Origin: Proteus sp. FME41 | GTDB taxonomy: Bacteria > Pseudomonadota > Gammaproteobacteria > Enterobacterales > Enterobacteriaceae | Direction of reading: 5' to 3' | Length of the DNA: 43,696 nt | NCBI RefSeq assembly: GCF_014897315.1 | Contig: NZ_JABUYL010000026.1 | Coordinates: 1 to 43,696, forward strand | Part shown: positions 1 through 5,994 of the stretch, piece after piece | Position numbering within the stretch: position 1 is the first letter of the stretch | Layout: each line of letters starts with the position of its first letter | Notes under the pieces: model-generated | What the model was told of the DNA's origin: nothing | The model's input: the letters and a program-made list of their open reading frames with translations, nothing else | Database searches by the model: none | Made by a program: the position numbers and the translations under genes

Positions 1-282
1 CAAAGCTTGTGAGACTTCTTTAGCTGCCTCATAGATAGAGATGCCTTTTACTTTGGCAATTAAATCTAATCCGTCACCGTGGTTAGGCTCATCACATTGG
101 CGACAAAACCAATTGCCGTTATGGTGATCATCAATAAAGTGAAAGCGGTCAGTTCCCCCACATACAGGGCATGCGCCATGTTTACCTCGTTCAGGTACAT
201 TAACCCCACATAGAGGTAATAAACTATCCCAGTGATTTATTGCATTACGCTTTACTTCACGGATCAGCTCAATATTAGTCAT
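1..282 (-). CDS. P4-family primase, N-terminal zinc-binding part (partial)
   Basis: The 94 visible codons start at ATG 280-282 after a GGAGG ribosome site and run off the window. The product begins MTNIELIREVKRNA and contains the zinc-ribbon signature CPVCGGTDRFHF followed by WFCRQC and a GDGLDLIAKV stretch. This is the N-terminal zinc-finger domain of P4 alpha-type primase/helicases, which prime and unwind element DNA during autonomous replication. The Toprim and helicase parts would lie to the left of the window. Its start overlaps the end of the preceding gene by 8 bases, the last link of a translationally coupled chain. Family identification is strong; whether the full protein is intact is not visible. 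Confidence 0.9.
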   Translation of the reverse strand, partial: MTNIELIREVKRNAINHWDSLLPLCGVNVPERGKHGACPVCGGTDRFHFIDDHHNGNWFCRQCDEPNHGDGLDLIAKVKGISIYEAAKEVSQAL

Positions 283-595
283 TGCCTACCTCCGTATAAG
301 GAAATCCCTCACGTTGATAGATTTTAAATTCCGCTTCATGCTCATTAAAACGCATCGCATCAACCAAACGAGGTAAATACATCAATGACTCACCAATACG
401 CCGTAAATCATTTTTAGCTTGGCTTTCATGGTAATCTTCATTTGCACAAGCCCAAAAAGCACACTCCCCCATGACACGTAATGTCGATAGCAACCCGTCA
501 CAAGTGTCAGAGGAAACACTTCTAAATTTTCGTAGTTCTTCTGTGCTCATGGAGTCCAAATCAGCCTTTACAAGATAGTCATAGATATCAGACAT
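275..595 (-). CDS. Small P4-element protein of unknown function, 106 aa
   Basis: The preferred start is ATG 593-595 (MSDIYDYLVKADLDSM), because GGGGAG sits about 8 bases upstream; an in-frame ATG seven codons earlier has no such site. The protein is acidic and looks mostly helical, with no membrane segment or signal peptide. Its stop overlaps the primase start by 8 bases and its start overlaps the upstream 64-residue gene by 8 bases, so it belongs to the element's replication operon. Genes at this place in P4-like elements are usually short and uncharacterised. I do not recognise a domain and propose no function. Confidence 0.75.
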   Translation of the reverse strand: MSDIYDYLVKADLDSMSTEELRKFRSVSSDTCDGLLSTLRVMGECAFWACANEDYHESQAKNDLRRIGESLMYLPRLVDAMRFNEHEAEFKIYQREGFPYTEVGND

Positions 596-782
596 TATTT
601 TCACTCCCCACCGCATGACTTAAAGCATCACGAACATTTTTTGTATAGTCGAGTGAGATGCTAATCATGTTAGCAACATCTTGATTATCCTCAGCTTCAA
701 GCCATATCGTTAAGAGAGTCTCTAACTTGTAAATATCCATAATCGGGCTATCGAGTAATAATGCTAATTCATTGTTTTTCAT
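588..782 (-). CDS. Small P4-element protein of unknown function, 64 aa
   Basis: This 64-residue frame (MKNNELALLLDSPIMDIYKL) starts at 780-782 and shares an ATGA overlap with the stop of the upstream 62-residue gene. It overlaps the next gene by 8 bases. The predicted product is acidic and amphipathic-helical. Being real is supported mainly by its exact fit into the overlapping gene chain and by a GGGG-type ribosome site just upstream. No domain is recognised. It and its 62-residue neighbour have similar size and similar LLDLI/ISI-type helices and could be distant paralogues, but that is only an impression. Confidence 0.6.
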   Translation of the reverse strand: MKNNELALLLDSPIMDIYKLETLLTIWLEAEDNQDVANMISISLDYTKNVRDALSHAVGSENNV

Positions 783-967
783 GCTGATACCCCGTTGTTA
801 TCACGTAATGATTGGCTAATTTGTTGGTTTAAATCACAAGCAATTGAAATCAAGTCTAATAACTCTTGAGAGCATTCATCCGATGCTTTTTCAAGAATGA
901 CGCTATATAGAGAGCTGGCTAAACCTGCTTTATATTTTGCTGTATCAATACAAATGGTATTAAGCAT
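779..967 (-). CDS. Small P4-element protein of unknown function, 62 aa
   Basis: The start ATG 965-967 is preceded by a strong AGGAGG site, which fixes a 62-residue product (MLNTICIDTAKYKAG) and rules out the longer upstream extension that overlaps the Icd-like gene out of frame. The product is mostly helical with several cysteines (residues 6, 31 and 44) and no signal peptide. It begins inside the last codons of the Icd-like gene (8-base overlap) and ends in an ATGA overlap with the following gene, so it is almost certainly co-translated with them. Function is unknown. Confidence 0.65.
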   Translation of the reverse strand: MLNTICIDTAKYKAGLASSLYSVILEKASDECSQELLDLISIACDLNQQISQSLRDNNGVSA

Positions 968-1136
968 GATCTCCCTCCTGACGAATACGAGCAGAAAAGA
1001 GACAAGGTGAGTCGGGAAGTAAAGAACGAGCTTCTTTCTCGTTGCTGGCTTCAACGGAAAAATATTTAGATTGCTGGCATGAGAAGAAACGCCATTTAAA
1101 TTTAGGGTGAGTTTGGGTAGACTTATACATAGCCAT
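960..1136 (-). CDS. Icd-like (host cell division inhibitor-like) phage protein, 58 aa
   Basis: The 58-residue product has the layout of the short proteins annotated as host cell division inhibitor Icd-like in P4-type prophages: a TQTHPKFKWRF start, a middle VEASNEKEARSLL helix, and an LFSARI end. In phage P1 the icd product blocks septation and is held off by the antisense RNA C4; the P4-prophage relatives are named by similarity and few have been tested. The start ATG 1134-1136 has GGAG at good spacing. It heads the overlapping chain leading to the primase. A strong hairpin lies in its leader at 1165-1200, which fits RNA-level control. Much longer open frames across this region are artefacts. 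Confidence 0.7.
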   Translation of the reverse strand: MAMYKSTQTHPKFKWRFFSCQQSKYFSVEASNEKEARSLLPDSPCLFSARIRQEGDHA

Positions 1137-1164
1137 AGTGTTACTCCATTTAACATTGTGGTTA

Positions 1165-1200
1165 AACGCCTCGATAGTGTTCCTAGCACTTCGGGGCGTT
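1165..1200 (-). ncRNA. Candidate C4/CI-type immunity RNA hairpin in the icd-like leader
   Basis: On the minus strand AACGCC pairs with GGCGTT, then CGA with TCG, then AGTG with CACT around a 7-base loop, about 13 base pairs in total with a small bulge. It lies 29 bases upstream of the Icd-like start codon. Phages P1, P7 and P4 use short structured RNAs (C4, CI) made from the leader of this same gene type to block its expression. The GC-rich hairpin in AT-rich DNA and its position suggest the same device. I cannot confirm membership of the C4 RNA family from memory. Confidence 0.42.
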
Positions 1201-1210
1201 GCTATTTGGT

Positions 1211-1300
1211 GAATCGCACCAACACTTATAAAGTTACCTCTAAGTGAATCGCACTTCAACCCTTTTATTACATTTATTTTTGCGTATACTGAATCGCACC
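1211..1300. repeat. Three direct GAATCGCAC repeats, candidate operators
   Basis: GAATCGCACC occurs at 1211-1220 and 1291-1300, and GAATCGCACt at 1246-1255, all in the same orientation and 35 and 45 bp apart. Each copy is followed by an AAC within a few bases. They fill the region between the leftward Icd-like leader and the rightward ribbon-helix-helix gene. The third copy directly follows a TATACT candidate -10 box (1285-1290), where a bound repressor would block that promoter. This is the layout of an operator set for a divergent switch. Confidence 0.6.
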
Positions 1301-1320
1301 AACTATATGGAGATTCAGAA

Positions 1321-1500
1321 ATGGCAACAAGTTCAATCAATAACAAATCACAACAACTAAATGCTCGTTTCCCGCATGATGTAGTAGCAGATTTGGAGAG
1401 GAATCTAGAAGATGGTGAAAGTAAGGCGCAATTTATAGTCACTGCTGTAAAAGCAGAAATTAAACGTAGACAACGTAAAGCCAAACAATCAACTGAGTGA
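1321..1500 (+). CDS. YlcI/YnfO-type ribbon-helix-helix protein, 59 aa
   Basis: A short frame on the plus strand encodes 59 residues beginning MATSSINNKSQQLNARFPHD, with FIVTAVKAEIKRRQRK near the end. This is the pattern of the YlcI/YnfO family of small phage proteins: an N-terminal strand containing LNAR-P, a helix starting VVADLE, and a basic C-terminal helix, consistent with a ribbon-helix-helix DNA binder. GGAG lies 8 bases before the ATG and TATACT about 30 bases before it. It is the only rightward gene of the element and faces the Icd-like gene across three direct repeats, so it may bind them. That role is inferred from position. Confidence 0.75.
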   Translation: MATSSINNKSQQLNARFPHDVVADLERNLEDGESKAQFIVTAVKAEIKRRQRKAKQSTE

Positions 1501-1595
1501 ACATTATTCACTAGGTTACTATGCTGAACTCCGTACGTTAAACGTACGCACATCAAATCCCATCCACCAACGGAGGATAGGAAATATTGAACCAA

Positions 1596-1628
1596 CCCGA
1601 TACAATCGGGTAGCCCAATACTATTGGG
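1596..1628 (+). repeat. Tandem 18-bp hairpin repeat with compensatory change
   Basis: CCCGAT-ACA-ATCGGG (1596-1610) is followed by TAG and then CCCAAT-ACT-ATTGGG (1614-1628) and another TAG. The two 18-base units differ at one base in each stem arm (G to A, C to T), and the two changes preserve pairing. Each forms a 6-bp stem with a 3-base loop. The pattern points to selection on structure, in RNA or as a protein-bound DNA palindrome. Confidence 0.75.
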
Positions 1629-1726
1629 TAGCCTTGAAACTTCCCCTCTTAAAGATGGTAAGTTCGTAACTAAAACTCTTAATGAGTTATTGTTCATAAC
1701 TAGCTCTACTGAATGAAGTTGAATTA

Positions 1727-1751
1727 AGACAGCCTGCACGCTGTCTTTTTT
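1727..1751 (+). terminator. Rho-independent terminator of the RHH transcript
   Basis: AGACAGC (1727-1733) pairs with GCTGTCT (1740-1746) around CTGCAC and runs into T residues. It ends rightward transcription from the 59-residue gene and protects the convergent BRO-N gene. Confidence 0.75.
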
Positions 1752-1816
1752 CTTTTGTGCGTAACTATTAGTTACTCGCAAACTGGATAGATTTGTTGTT
1801 TGAGTAGTGTTCATCA

Positions 1817-2413
1817 TCAGCACTCCTCAACCCAATCAGACTGGTGCTTACTCCACAACGCTCTTTCTTCACGCTGTAAACTTGCTTTTTCTTTCCTACA
1901 AGCCTGTAAATCGCGACCTCGTTGTGATGATTTTTCTTTGTATTGCTTTTGCCTCCTGGTTAAGTCATTTAATTCGCCAAAAGGAACGCCATAAGCTCCC
2001 GTTCTACGAATAGATGGAATGACATCACGAAATACCCAGTTAGCAAAACGGTGTGCAAAAGTCCCTTCCTTAGTTGCTTTACGGCTACGAGTAATTAGCT
2101 TATAAAAACCAGATTCAGCCACAAGGTTAAACAGGGGAAGTCCTGCACTAGATTTAATACCCTTTATCGAACATAGGGTATTCTCATCACTGTCTAATGT
2201 TTTAATCGCATTTGTTACGTTTTTAATTTCTAAAGCTTTACAAATATCCGCAGCAATAAACCACGGTTCATTATTAATTTTAACTATCCGCACCTGAATG
2301 CCTTCAAAGCGAATAACAGAAATATCATCTGAATTAATATTCAAAATATGCTCTTGACTGATTTTAGGGTGAGCGAATCCATCAGCAATTAAGCTGTTTT
2401 TTTCCAATTTCAT
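1817..2413 (-). CDS. BRO-N domain antirepressor-like phage protein
   Basis: The 198-residue protein carries a BRO-N domain at about residues 35-140: IQVRIVKINNEPWFIAADIC, then the central LFNLVAESGFYKLITRSRK block and FANWVFRDVIPSIRRTGAYG. This domain binds DNA and is typical of phage antirepressors (Ant/AntA-type, KilA-associated). The C-terminal 50 residues are a charged helix (RRQKQYKEKSSQRGRDLQ), perhaps a partner-binding or coiled-coil tail. The start is ATG 2411-2413 with only a weak GAGAAG site. In P1 an antirepressor is paired with icd under one antisense RNA; here an antirepressor-like gene lies upstream of an Icd-like gene on the same strand but separated by the divergent gene. Its target repressor is not visible. 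Confidence 0.85.
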   Translation of the reverse strand: MKLEKNSLIADGFAHPKISQEHILNINSDDISVIRFEGIQVRIVKINNEPWFIAADICKALEIKNVTNAIKTLDSDENTLCSIKGIKSSAGLPLFNLVAESGFYKLITRSRKATKEGTFAHRFANWVFRDVIPSIRRTGAYGVPFGELNDLTRRQKQYKEKSSQRGRDLQACRKEKASLQREERALWSKHQSDWVEEC

Positions 2414-2535
2414 ATATTTCTTCTCTTTTATTTAATTAGAGCTATCGCGACAACATATTTAGCTTGAACTATTTTGTATGCAAACGAACGCAAATTCGTA
2501 TTTTATTAATTGAGTGTAATTAACAATTAATTGTG

Positions 2536-2814
2536 CTAGTTCGATTTACGGCTATATGGGTTATTAATATTTTCCACGGCAGGCGGGTTATGAACCCATA
2601 GCAATAAATCACTTAATAGCCATGCACAAGAATTACGCCCTAATGCTTTACGCGCAGGGAAACGCCCTTCTTTTTCTAGTATGTAAGCTGTTGTGCGTGA
2701 AATAGATGTGATGCGTTGACGTTCTTTCTCGCGAATGAGGCGATCATACTGTTCTCCATACTCGGCAAGAATAGAACGGCGTAATTCTGGTGTTGGCGAG
2801 ATAAACCGAGCCAT
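2536..2814 (-). CDS. AlpA-family regulator, second of a pair (92 aa)
   Basis: The central segment, about residues 32-75 (RITSISRTTAYILEKEGRFP then CAWLLSDLLLWVHN), is an AlpA-type MerR-like helix-turn-helix, with the usual S-R-TTxY recognition helix and an L/VxxWV end. AlpA proteins activate integrase or excision genes in P4-like elements. An N-terminal extension of about 30 charged residues precedes the domain. The ATG shares its A with the stop of the upstream AlpA gene (TAATG), so the two are translationally coupled. Having two different AlpA-like proteins side by side suggests either a hetero-oligomer or different targets. Confidence 0.75.
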   Translation of the reverse strand: MARFISPTPELRRSILAEYGEQYDRLIREKERQRITSISRTTAYILEKEGRFPARKALGRNSCAWLLSDLLLWVHNPPAVENINNPYSRKSN

Positions 2815-3032
2815 TAAACCACCTCCATAGCGCGTGATTTAGTAATCTTGCTTAATACCCATCTATCTATTTCTGATTCAACAAAAGCGATAGAACGAGA
2901 ACCGATCTTGACTGGTTTTGGAAATTCATTTCTCGAAATAAGTACATAGATCCAAGCTTTACCATAGCCAGTGCGGCGCATAACTTCGGGTAAACGAATG
3001 AGGTTTTCTTGTAATGGTATTACTATTGGCAT
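2814..3032 (-). CDS. AlpA-family excision/integration regulator, first of a pair (72 aa)
   Basis: The 72-residue protein has the compact AlpA/Vis layout: ENLIRLPEVMRRTGYGKAW, a recognition helix IYVLISRNEFPKPVKIGSRS, and the terminal FVESEIDRWV. This family comprises short winged-helix DNA binders that control integrase transcription and act as excision factors in P4-like elements. A strong CAGGGGG ribosome site precedes ATG 3030-3032. The upstream 120 bases hold paired GTAATATnAC repeats, probable control sites. It is coupled to the second AlpA gene by a 1-base overlap. Confidence 0.85.
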   Translation of the reverse strand: MPIVIPLQENLIRLPEVMRRTGYGKAWIYVLISRNEFPKPVKIGSRSIAFVESEIDRWVLSKITKSRAMEVV

Positions 3033-3118
3033 GTTGCCCCCTGCTATCTGATTAATGATACGCCTTAGTAGACGCTCTTAGATTTCAGGAGAGAATATAC
3101 TTCGTTGAATTAGAGGTT

Positions 3119-3156
3119 TTCGTAATATGACAAATTTAGTTCGTAATATTACAAAT
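3119..3156. repeat. Paired 17-bp direct repeats containing GTAATATnAC palindromes
   Basis: TTCGTAATATGACAAAT (3119-3135) and TTCGTAATATTACAAAT (3140-3156) match at 16 of 17 positions with a 21-bp period, two turns of the helix. The second copy contains the perfect palindrome GTAATATTAC and overlaps the last codons of the 307-residue gene. They lie about 90-125 bp upstream of the first AlpA start and could bind a dimeric regulator on one face of the DNA. Confidence 0.65.
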
Positions 3157-4072
3157 CAATATTTTTAAGCCAACCAGAAACAGCATTGCCACTAGGTAAC
3201 GGAAGATCTAATGAATCAAAATCTTTTCTAATCACTCCCCTTGGGTTTTCAATATGAGATCGTGGGTTATCTGCAATATCTTTCCCATATTTAACACAGG
3301 TTAATCCATATATATATTGAGCCATCGAATTGATGGTCTTAGGTGACTCTTTTTTATCTTTTTTACAAATATTCTTATTTGTTAGTTTTAAAATATTAGA
3401 TTTTTTAATTACAGGTAATGCACCACTCGGTACGCTTGTACAAGGCAAAAGTTGATGAGCATAGTCACCATTATTAACCAAGTTGAGAAGATGGGTTAAT
3501 TTGGCTATATGTTTATCAACTAAAGGATTCAAACGATCTGCATGAGCCAATTTCATAGCTTCTATTATTTTTAGAGACTCTCCAATATCAACTGGGGATA
3601 ATACCTGATATAGGTCATTTCCTTTAATTAACACAATCCCTCTTACACCATATAAACTTCTCAACGGCTCATTAAGCCCAACACTTTGGCTATAAAGGCA
3701 TTCATTGAAGTGTTTAATTACACCACAAAATAAAACATCCCACAGTCCTTCAATTCTAATAATCTCATTATTTATAGGCATTGCATGTTGAATTAAGGTA
3801 TCAGGCATTACTGCATCACTATTCAGCATTTCTAAATTAGCTTTTATTAAAGCATCAGGATCTTCTAACGCAACTGATAAAGGTACAGTTTTTAATGTTA
3901 CCTTTCTCGCTGGAGTGGGTGTTTGAAAAAAAATAGATTGCAGAATTACTTTATCAGCAACAAGTCTAGCTATATCACCAATAGATACTTGTATTTCTTG
4001 GTTCGCTTCCAAAAAATTTACTATTTCTTGATAACTCAGCCATTCACGATACGTTGATATATCCACACTCAT
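3149..4072 (-). CDS. Unrecognised 307-aa protein next to the integrase
   Basis: I do not recognise this protein. It has no signal peptide or membrane segment. The N-terminus (residues 8-45, YREWLSYQEIVNFLEANQEI) looks like a helical or winged-helix DNA-binding region. A middle mixed alpha/beta part follows (residues 60-220), then a lysine-rich linker (about 228-250). The C-terminal module of about 60 residues contains SMAQYIYGLTCVKYG, DNPRSHIENPRGVIRKDF and a final GWLKNIDL. Similar small C-terminal modules appear in hypothetical proteins of islands and phages. Position between integrase and AlpA genes is a usual place for accessory cargo such as phage-defence genes, or for an element regulator. 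Both are guesses. It is intact, starts at ATG 4070-4072, and is especially AT-rich. Confidence 0.7.
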   Translation of the reverse strand: MSVDISTYREWLSYQEIVNFLEANQEIQVSIGDIARLVADKVILQSIFFQTPTPARKVTLKTVPLSVALEDPDALIKANLEMLNSDAVMPDTLIQHAMPINNEIIRIEGLWDVLFCGVIKHFNECLYSQSVGLNEPLRSLYGVRGIVLIKGNDLYQVLSPVDIGESLKIIEAMKLAHADRLNPLVDKHIAKLTHLLNLVNNGDYAHQLLPCTSVPSGALPVIKKSNILKLTNKNICKKDKKESPKTINSMAQYIYGLTCVKYGKDIADNPRSHIENPRGVIRKDFDSLDLPLPSGNAVSGWLKNIDL

Positions 4073-4218
4073 TTCCGTGAGTTTCCTTGTGGTCTATTAA
4101 GATATATTAAAATCCATTTTAAAGCTAAATATGTAATATACAATACTATTAGTCTGTACATTCAAGTGAACAACCTGTGAATAAATATAATTTTAAATTA
4201 AATTACAATGAATTATAT

Positions 4219-4245
4219 AAAAAAAAACCAGCTATTTATCGCTGG
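4219..4245 (-). terminator. Terminator of the integrase gene
   Basis: On the minus strand CCAGC, GATAAATA and GCTGG form a short hairpin followed by a run of eight or more T. It lies 30 bases past the integrase stop codon and separates the integrase from the 307-residue gene. Confidence 0.75.
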
Positions 4246-4274
4246 CTGTTTGTTCTATAAAGTATCAGGTTATA

Positions 4275-5486
4275 TTAGAACTGTTTAAATTTACCATAAA
4301 CAATATTATTCTCATTTTCTAAAGCATCCATATAATCAGCATACCATTGAAGCATTTCTCTACGTCCATCGATATATTGAGCATGGTTATATGTTCCACG
4401 AATGGAGTTTTTATCAATATGAGCTAGTTGTGCTTCAATCCATGCAGTATTAAATCCTTGTTCATGAAGAATTGTACTCATCGTATGTCTAAAACCATGT
4501 CCCGTTAACCTACCTTTATATCCCAACAACTCAATAACCTGATTTACACTCTCTTTGCTGATAGGTTTGTTATGATCGTTCCTACCAATAAATACCAGTG
4601 GATAAATTCCGCTAATTGGTTGTAAGGACTTAAAAAGCTCAATACATTGAGAAGAAAGAGGTACAACATGTGGACGTTTCATTTTCATCACTTCTGCGGG
4701 GATTTCCCATATCCCATTAACTAAATCAAGATTTTCCCATTTAGCAAACCTAAGTTCTTGAGTTCTTACCGCTGTTAGCATCAATATTCTCGTAGCTGTT
4801 TTAGTAATAAAGCTACCAGTGTAACCAGATAAATCCCGTAAGAAATAAGGTAATTCTTTAGCACTTAAAAAAGGAAAATGTTTTTTCTTTGGTGGGGTAA
4901 GCACACTTGCTAGGTCAGGTGCAGGATTGTATTTTGCTCGTCCAGTAACTATTGCAAACTTAAATACTTCCCCACATCTCTGACGAACTTTACGCATTTT
5001 TTCTAAAGCTCCCCGTGCTTCTATCTTCTTAAGTACATCGAGTAATTCTAACGGGGCTATTTCTGCAATTTCTTTATCGCCAATGAATGGAAAAATATCT
5101 TTTTCAAACGTATCTATAATTTCATCTCGATACTTTAATGACCATCTATCAGACTTTGTTTTATGCCATTCTCGCGCTACAACCTCAAATGAATGAGTTA
5201 CTTTTCTTTCTATCTGTTCTTTCTTTTCCTTTCTTTCATCACTAGGATTAATACCATCCAAAAGTAGTTTTCTAGCAACTTCACGTTTTTCTCTTGCCAT
5301 TAATAAAGTTACTTCTGGGTATACACCAAAAGAGAGCATTTTAGCTTTTCCCTCAAAACGATAACGAAAACGCCAACCTTTAGAACCATTAGGCTCTATC
5401 AGAATTGATAGCCCTTTTCCGTCAGCAAGAGAGTATGCCTTATCCTTAGGTTTCGCTTTCTTGATTACCATATCTGTTAGCTTCAT
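4275..5486 (-). CDS. int: P4-type tyrosine integrase (selC-specific)
   Basis: The 403-residue protein has an N-terminal arm-binding domain (DUF4102, residues 1-85, with ADGKGLSILI and KGWRFRYRF), a SAM-like core-binding domain (about 95-190), and a C-terminal catalytic domain. Catalytic residues visible are R241 (TAVRTQEL), a lysine in KMKRPHVVPL, H330 and R333 (HGFRHTMST), H356 (LAHIDK) and the nucleophile Y366. It recombines the element with the 3' end of the adjacent selC tRNA, 174 bp away. Length and all motifs are complete, so it is probably active. It has its own terminator. AlpA-type proteins of the same element are the likely regulators. Confidence 0.95.
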   Translation of the reverse strand: MKLTDMVIKKAKPKDKAYSLADGKGLSILIEPNGSKGWRFRYRFEGKAKMLSFGVYPEVTLLMAREKREVARKLLLDGINPSDERKEKKEQIERKVTHSFEVVAREWHKTKSDRWSLKYRDEIIDTFEKDIFPFIGDKEIAEIAPLELLDVLKKIEARGALEKMRKVRQRCGEVFKFAIVTGRAKYNPAPDLASVLTPPKKKHFPFLSAKELPYFLRDLSGYTGSFITKTATRILMLTAVRTQELRFAKWENLDLVNGIWEIPAEVMKMKRPHVVPLSSQCIELFKSLQPISGIYPLVFIGRNDHNKPISKESVNQVIELLGYKGRLTGHGFRHTMSTILHEQGFNTAWIEAQLAHIDKNSIRGTYNHAQYIDGRREMLQWYADYMDALENENNIVYGKFKQF

Positions 5487-5660
5487 AAATGCCTCAATTG
5501 TGTATAGGAAAAAATGTATAGAAAATCCTACTCACAAAATTATACACAAATGATCGTATATTTGGGTAGTTCTTAAAATACCTCAGTATACTTGAATTAG
5601 TTTAATTTCATTGATTTTAAAGGAGAAAATAGACTTTAACAGACACTAGTAAACTAGGCG

Positions 5661-5755
5661 TGGCGGAAGATCACAGGAGTCGAACCTGCCAAGGACCGCT
5701 GGCGGCCCCATCTGGATTTGAAGTCCAGCCGCCCCACCGGGGACGATGATCTTCC
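5661..5755 (-). tRNA. selC: tRNA-Sec (anticodon TCA)
   Basis: The minus strand reads GGAAGATC at the 5' end and GATCTTCCGCCA at the 3' end, with the long acceptor/TPsiC layout and extended variable arm of enterobacterial selC. The anticodon loop CTTCAAA gives TCA, which reads UGA as selenocysteine. The encoded CCA is included. It is 95 nt long and closely follows the E. coli selC sequence. The 3' end faces the integrase, as expected for a tRNA used as an attachment site. Confidence 0.97.
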
Positions 5756-5994
5756 ATTTCTGGAGGGTCAAAAGGAAATAACGGGATGATTATACGCTGA
5801 ATTATTTTTAATCCCAAGTGCATCAAATCAATAAAACCTCTTTCAAATAAAATAATCCCGTTTTTGAGTAAAACCTCGGATAATTACCGCGATACTATTG
5901 AACTTATGCGGTTTCATCCTCATCTTACTCTCTATAACGAATAAACTCAGTGGTGTGTTTTACATCACTGCAAACCAAAATACAGGATGTTTTT

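Larger units (their letters stand above)
1501..1816. other. Hairpin-rich non-coding stretch between the RHH and BRO-N genes
   Basis: No convincing coding frame is present. The stretch holds a palindrome of CGTACGTT/AACGTACG (1532-1548), the tandem hairpins at 1596-1628, a rho-independent terminator at 1727-1751, and a GTAACT/AGTTAC inverted repeat just to its right. It would be the 3' untranslated region of the rightward gene and the 3' flank of the leftward BRO-N gene. The amount of structure is far above that of its surroundings. Confidence 0.6.
1..5660. mobile_element. P4-like integrated element at selC (partial, one end)
   Basis: Everything from the window start to the 3' end of the selenocysteine tRNA belongs to a P4-like satellite prophage or genomic island. 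The support is a P4-type integrase 174 bp from the tRNA 3' end, two AlpA-type regulators, a BRO-N protein, an Icd-like protein, and a P4-family primase start at the left edge. All genes except one short divergent gene point away from selC. The far end and the second attachment site lie outside the window, so size, cargo and helper dependence cannot be judged. The tRNA is intact, as expected when the crossover restores its 3' end. Confidence 0.9.

Noticed and set aside
779..1189. A 136-codon version of the 62-residue gene
   Set aside because: The N-terminal part overlaps the Icd-like gene out of frame, whereas a strong AGGAGG site sits at the internal ATG 965-967.
1532..1548. CGTACGTT/AACGTACG palindrome as a rho-independent terminator
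   Set aside because: It has a one-base centre and no T-run, and the real terminator lies about 180 bases further on.
960..1823. A long minus-strand open frame of 287 codons
   Set aside because: Only the last 58 codons look like a phage protein and have a ribosome site. The rest crosses the operator region, the divergent gene and the hairpins, and has no protein-like pattern.
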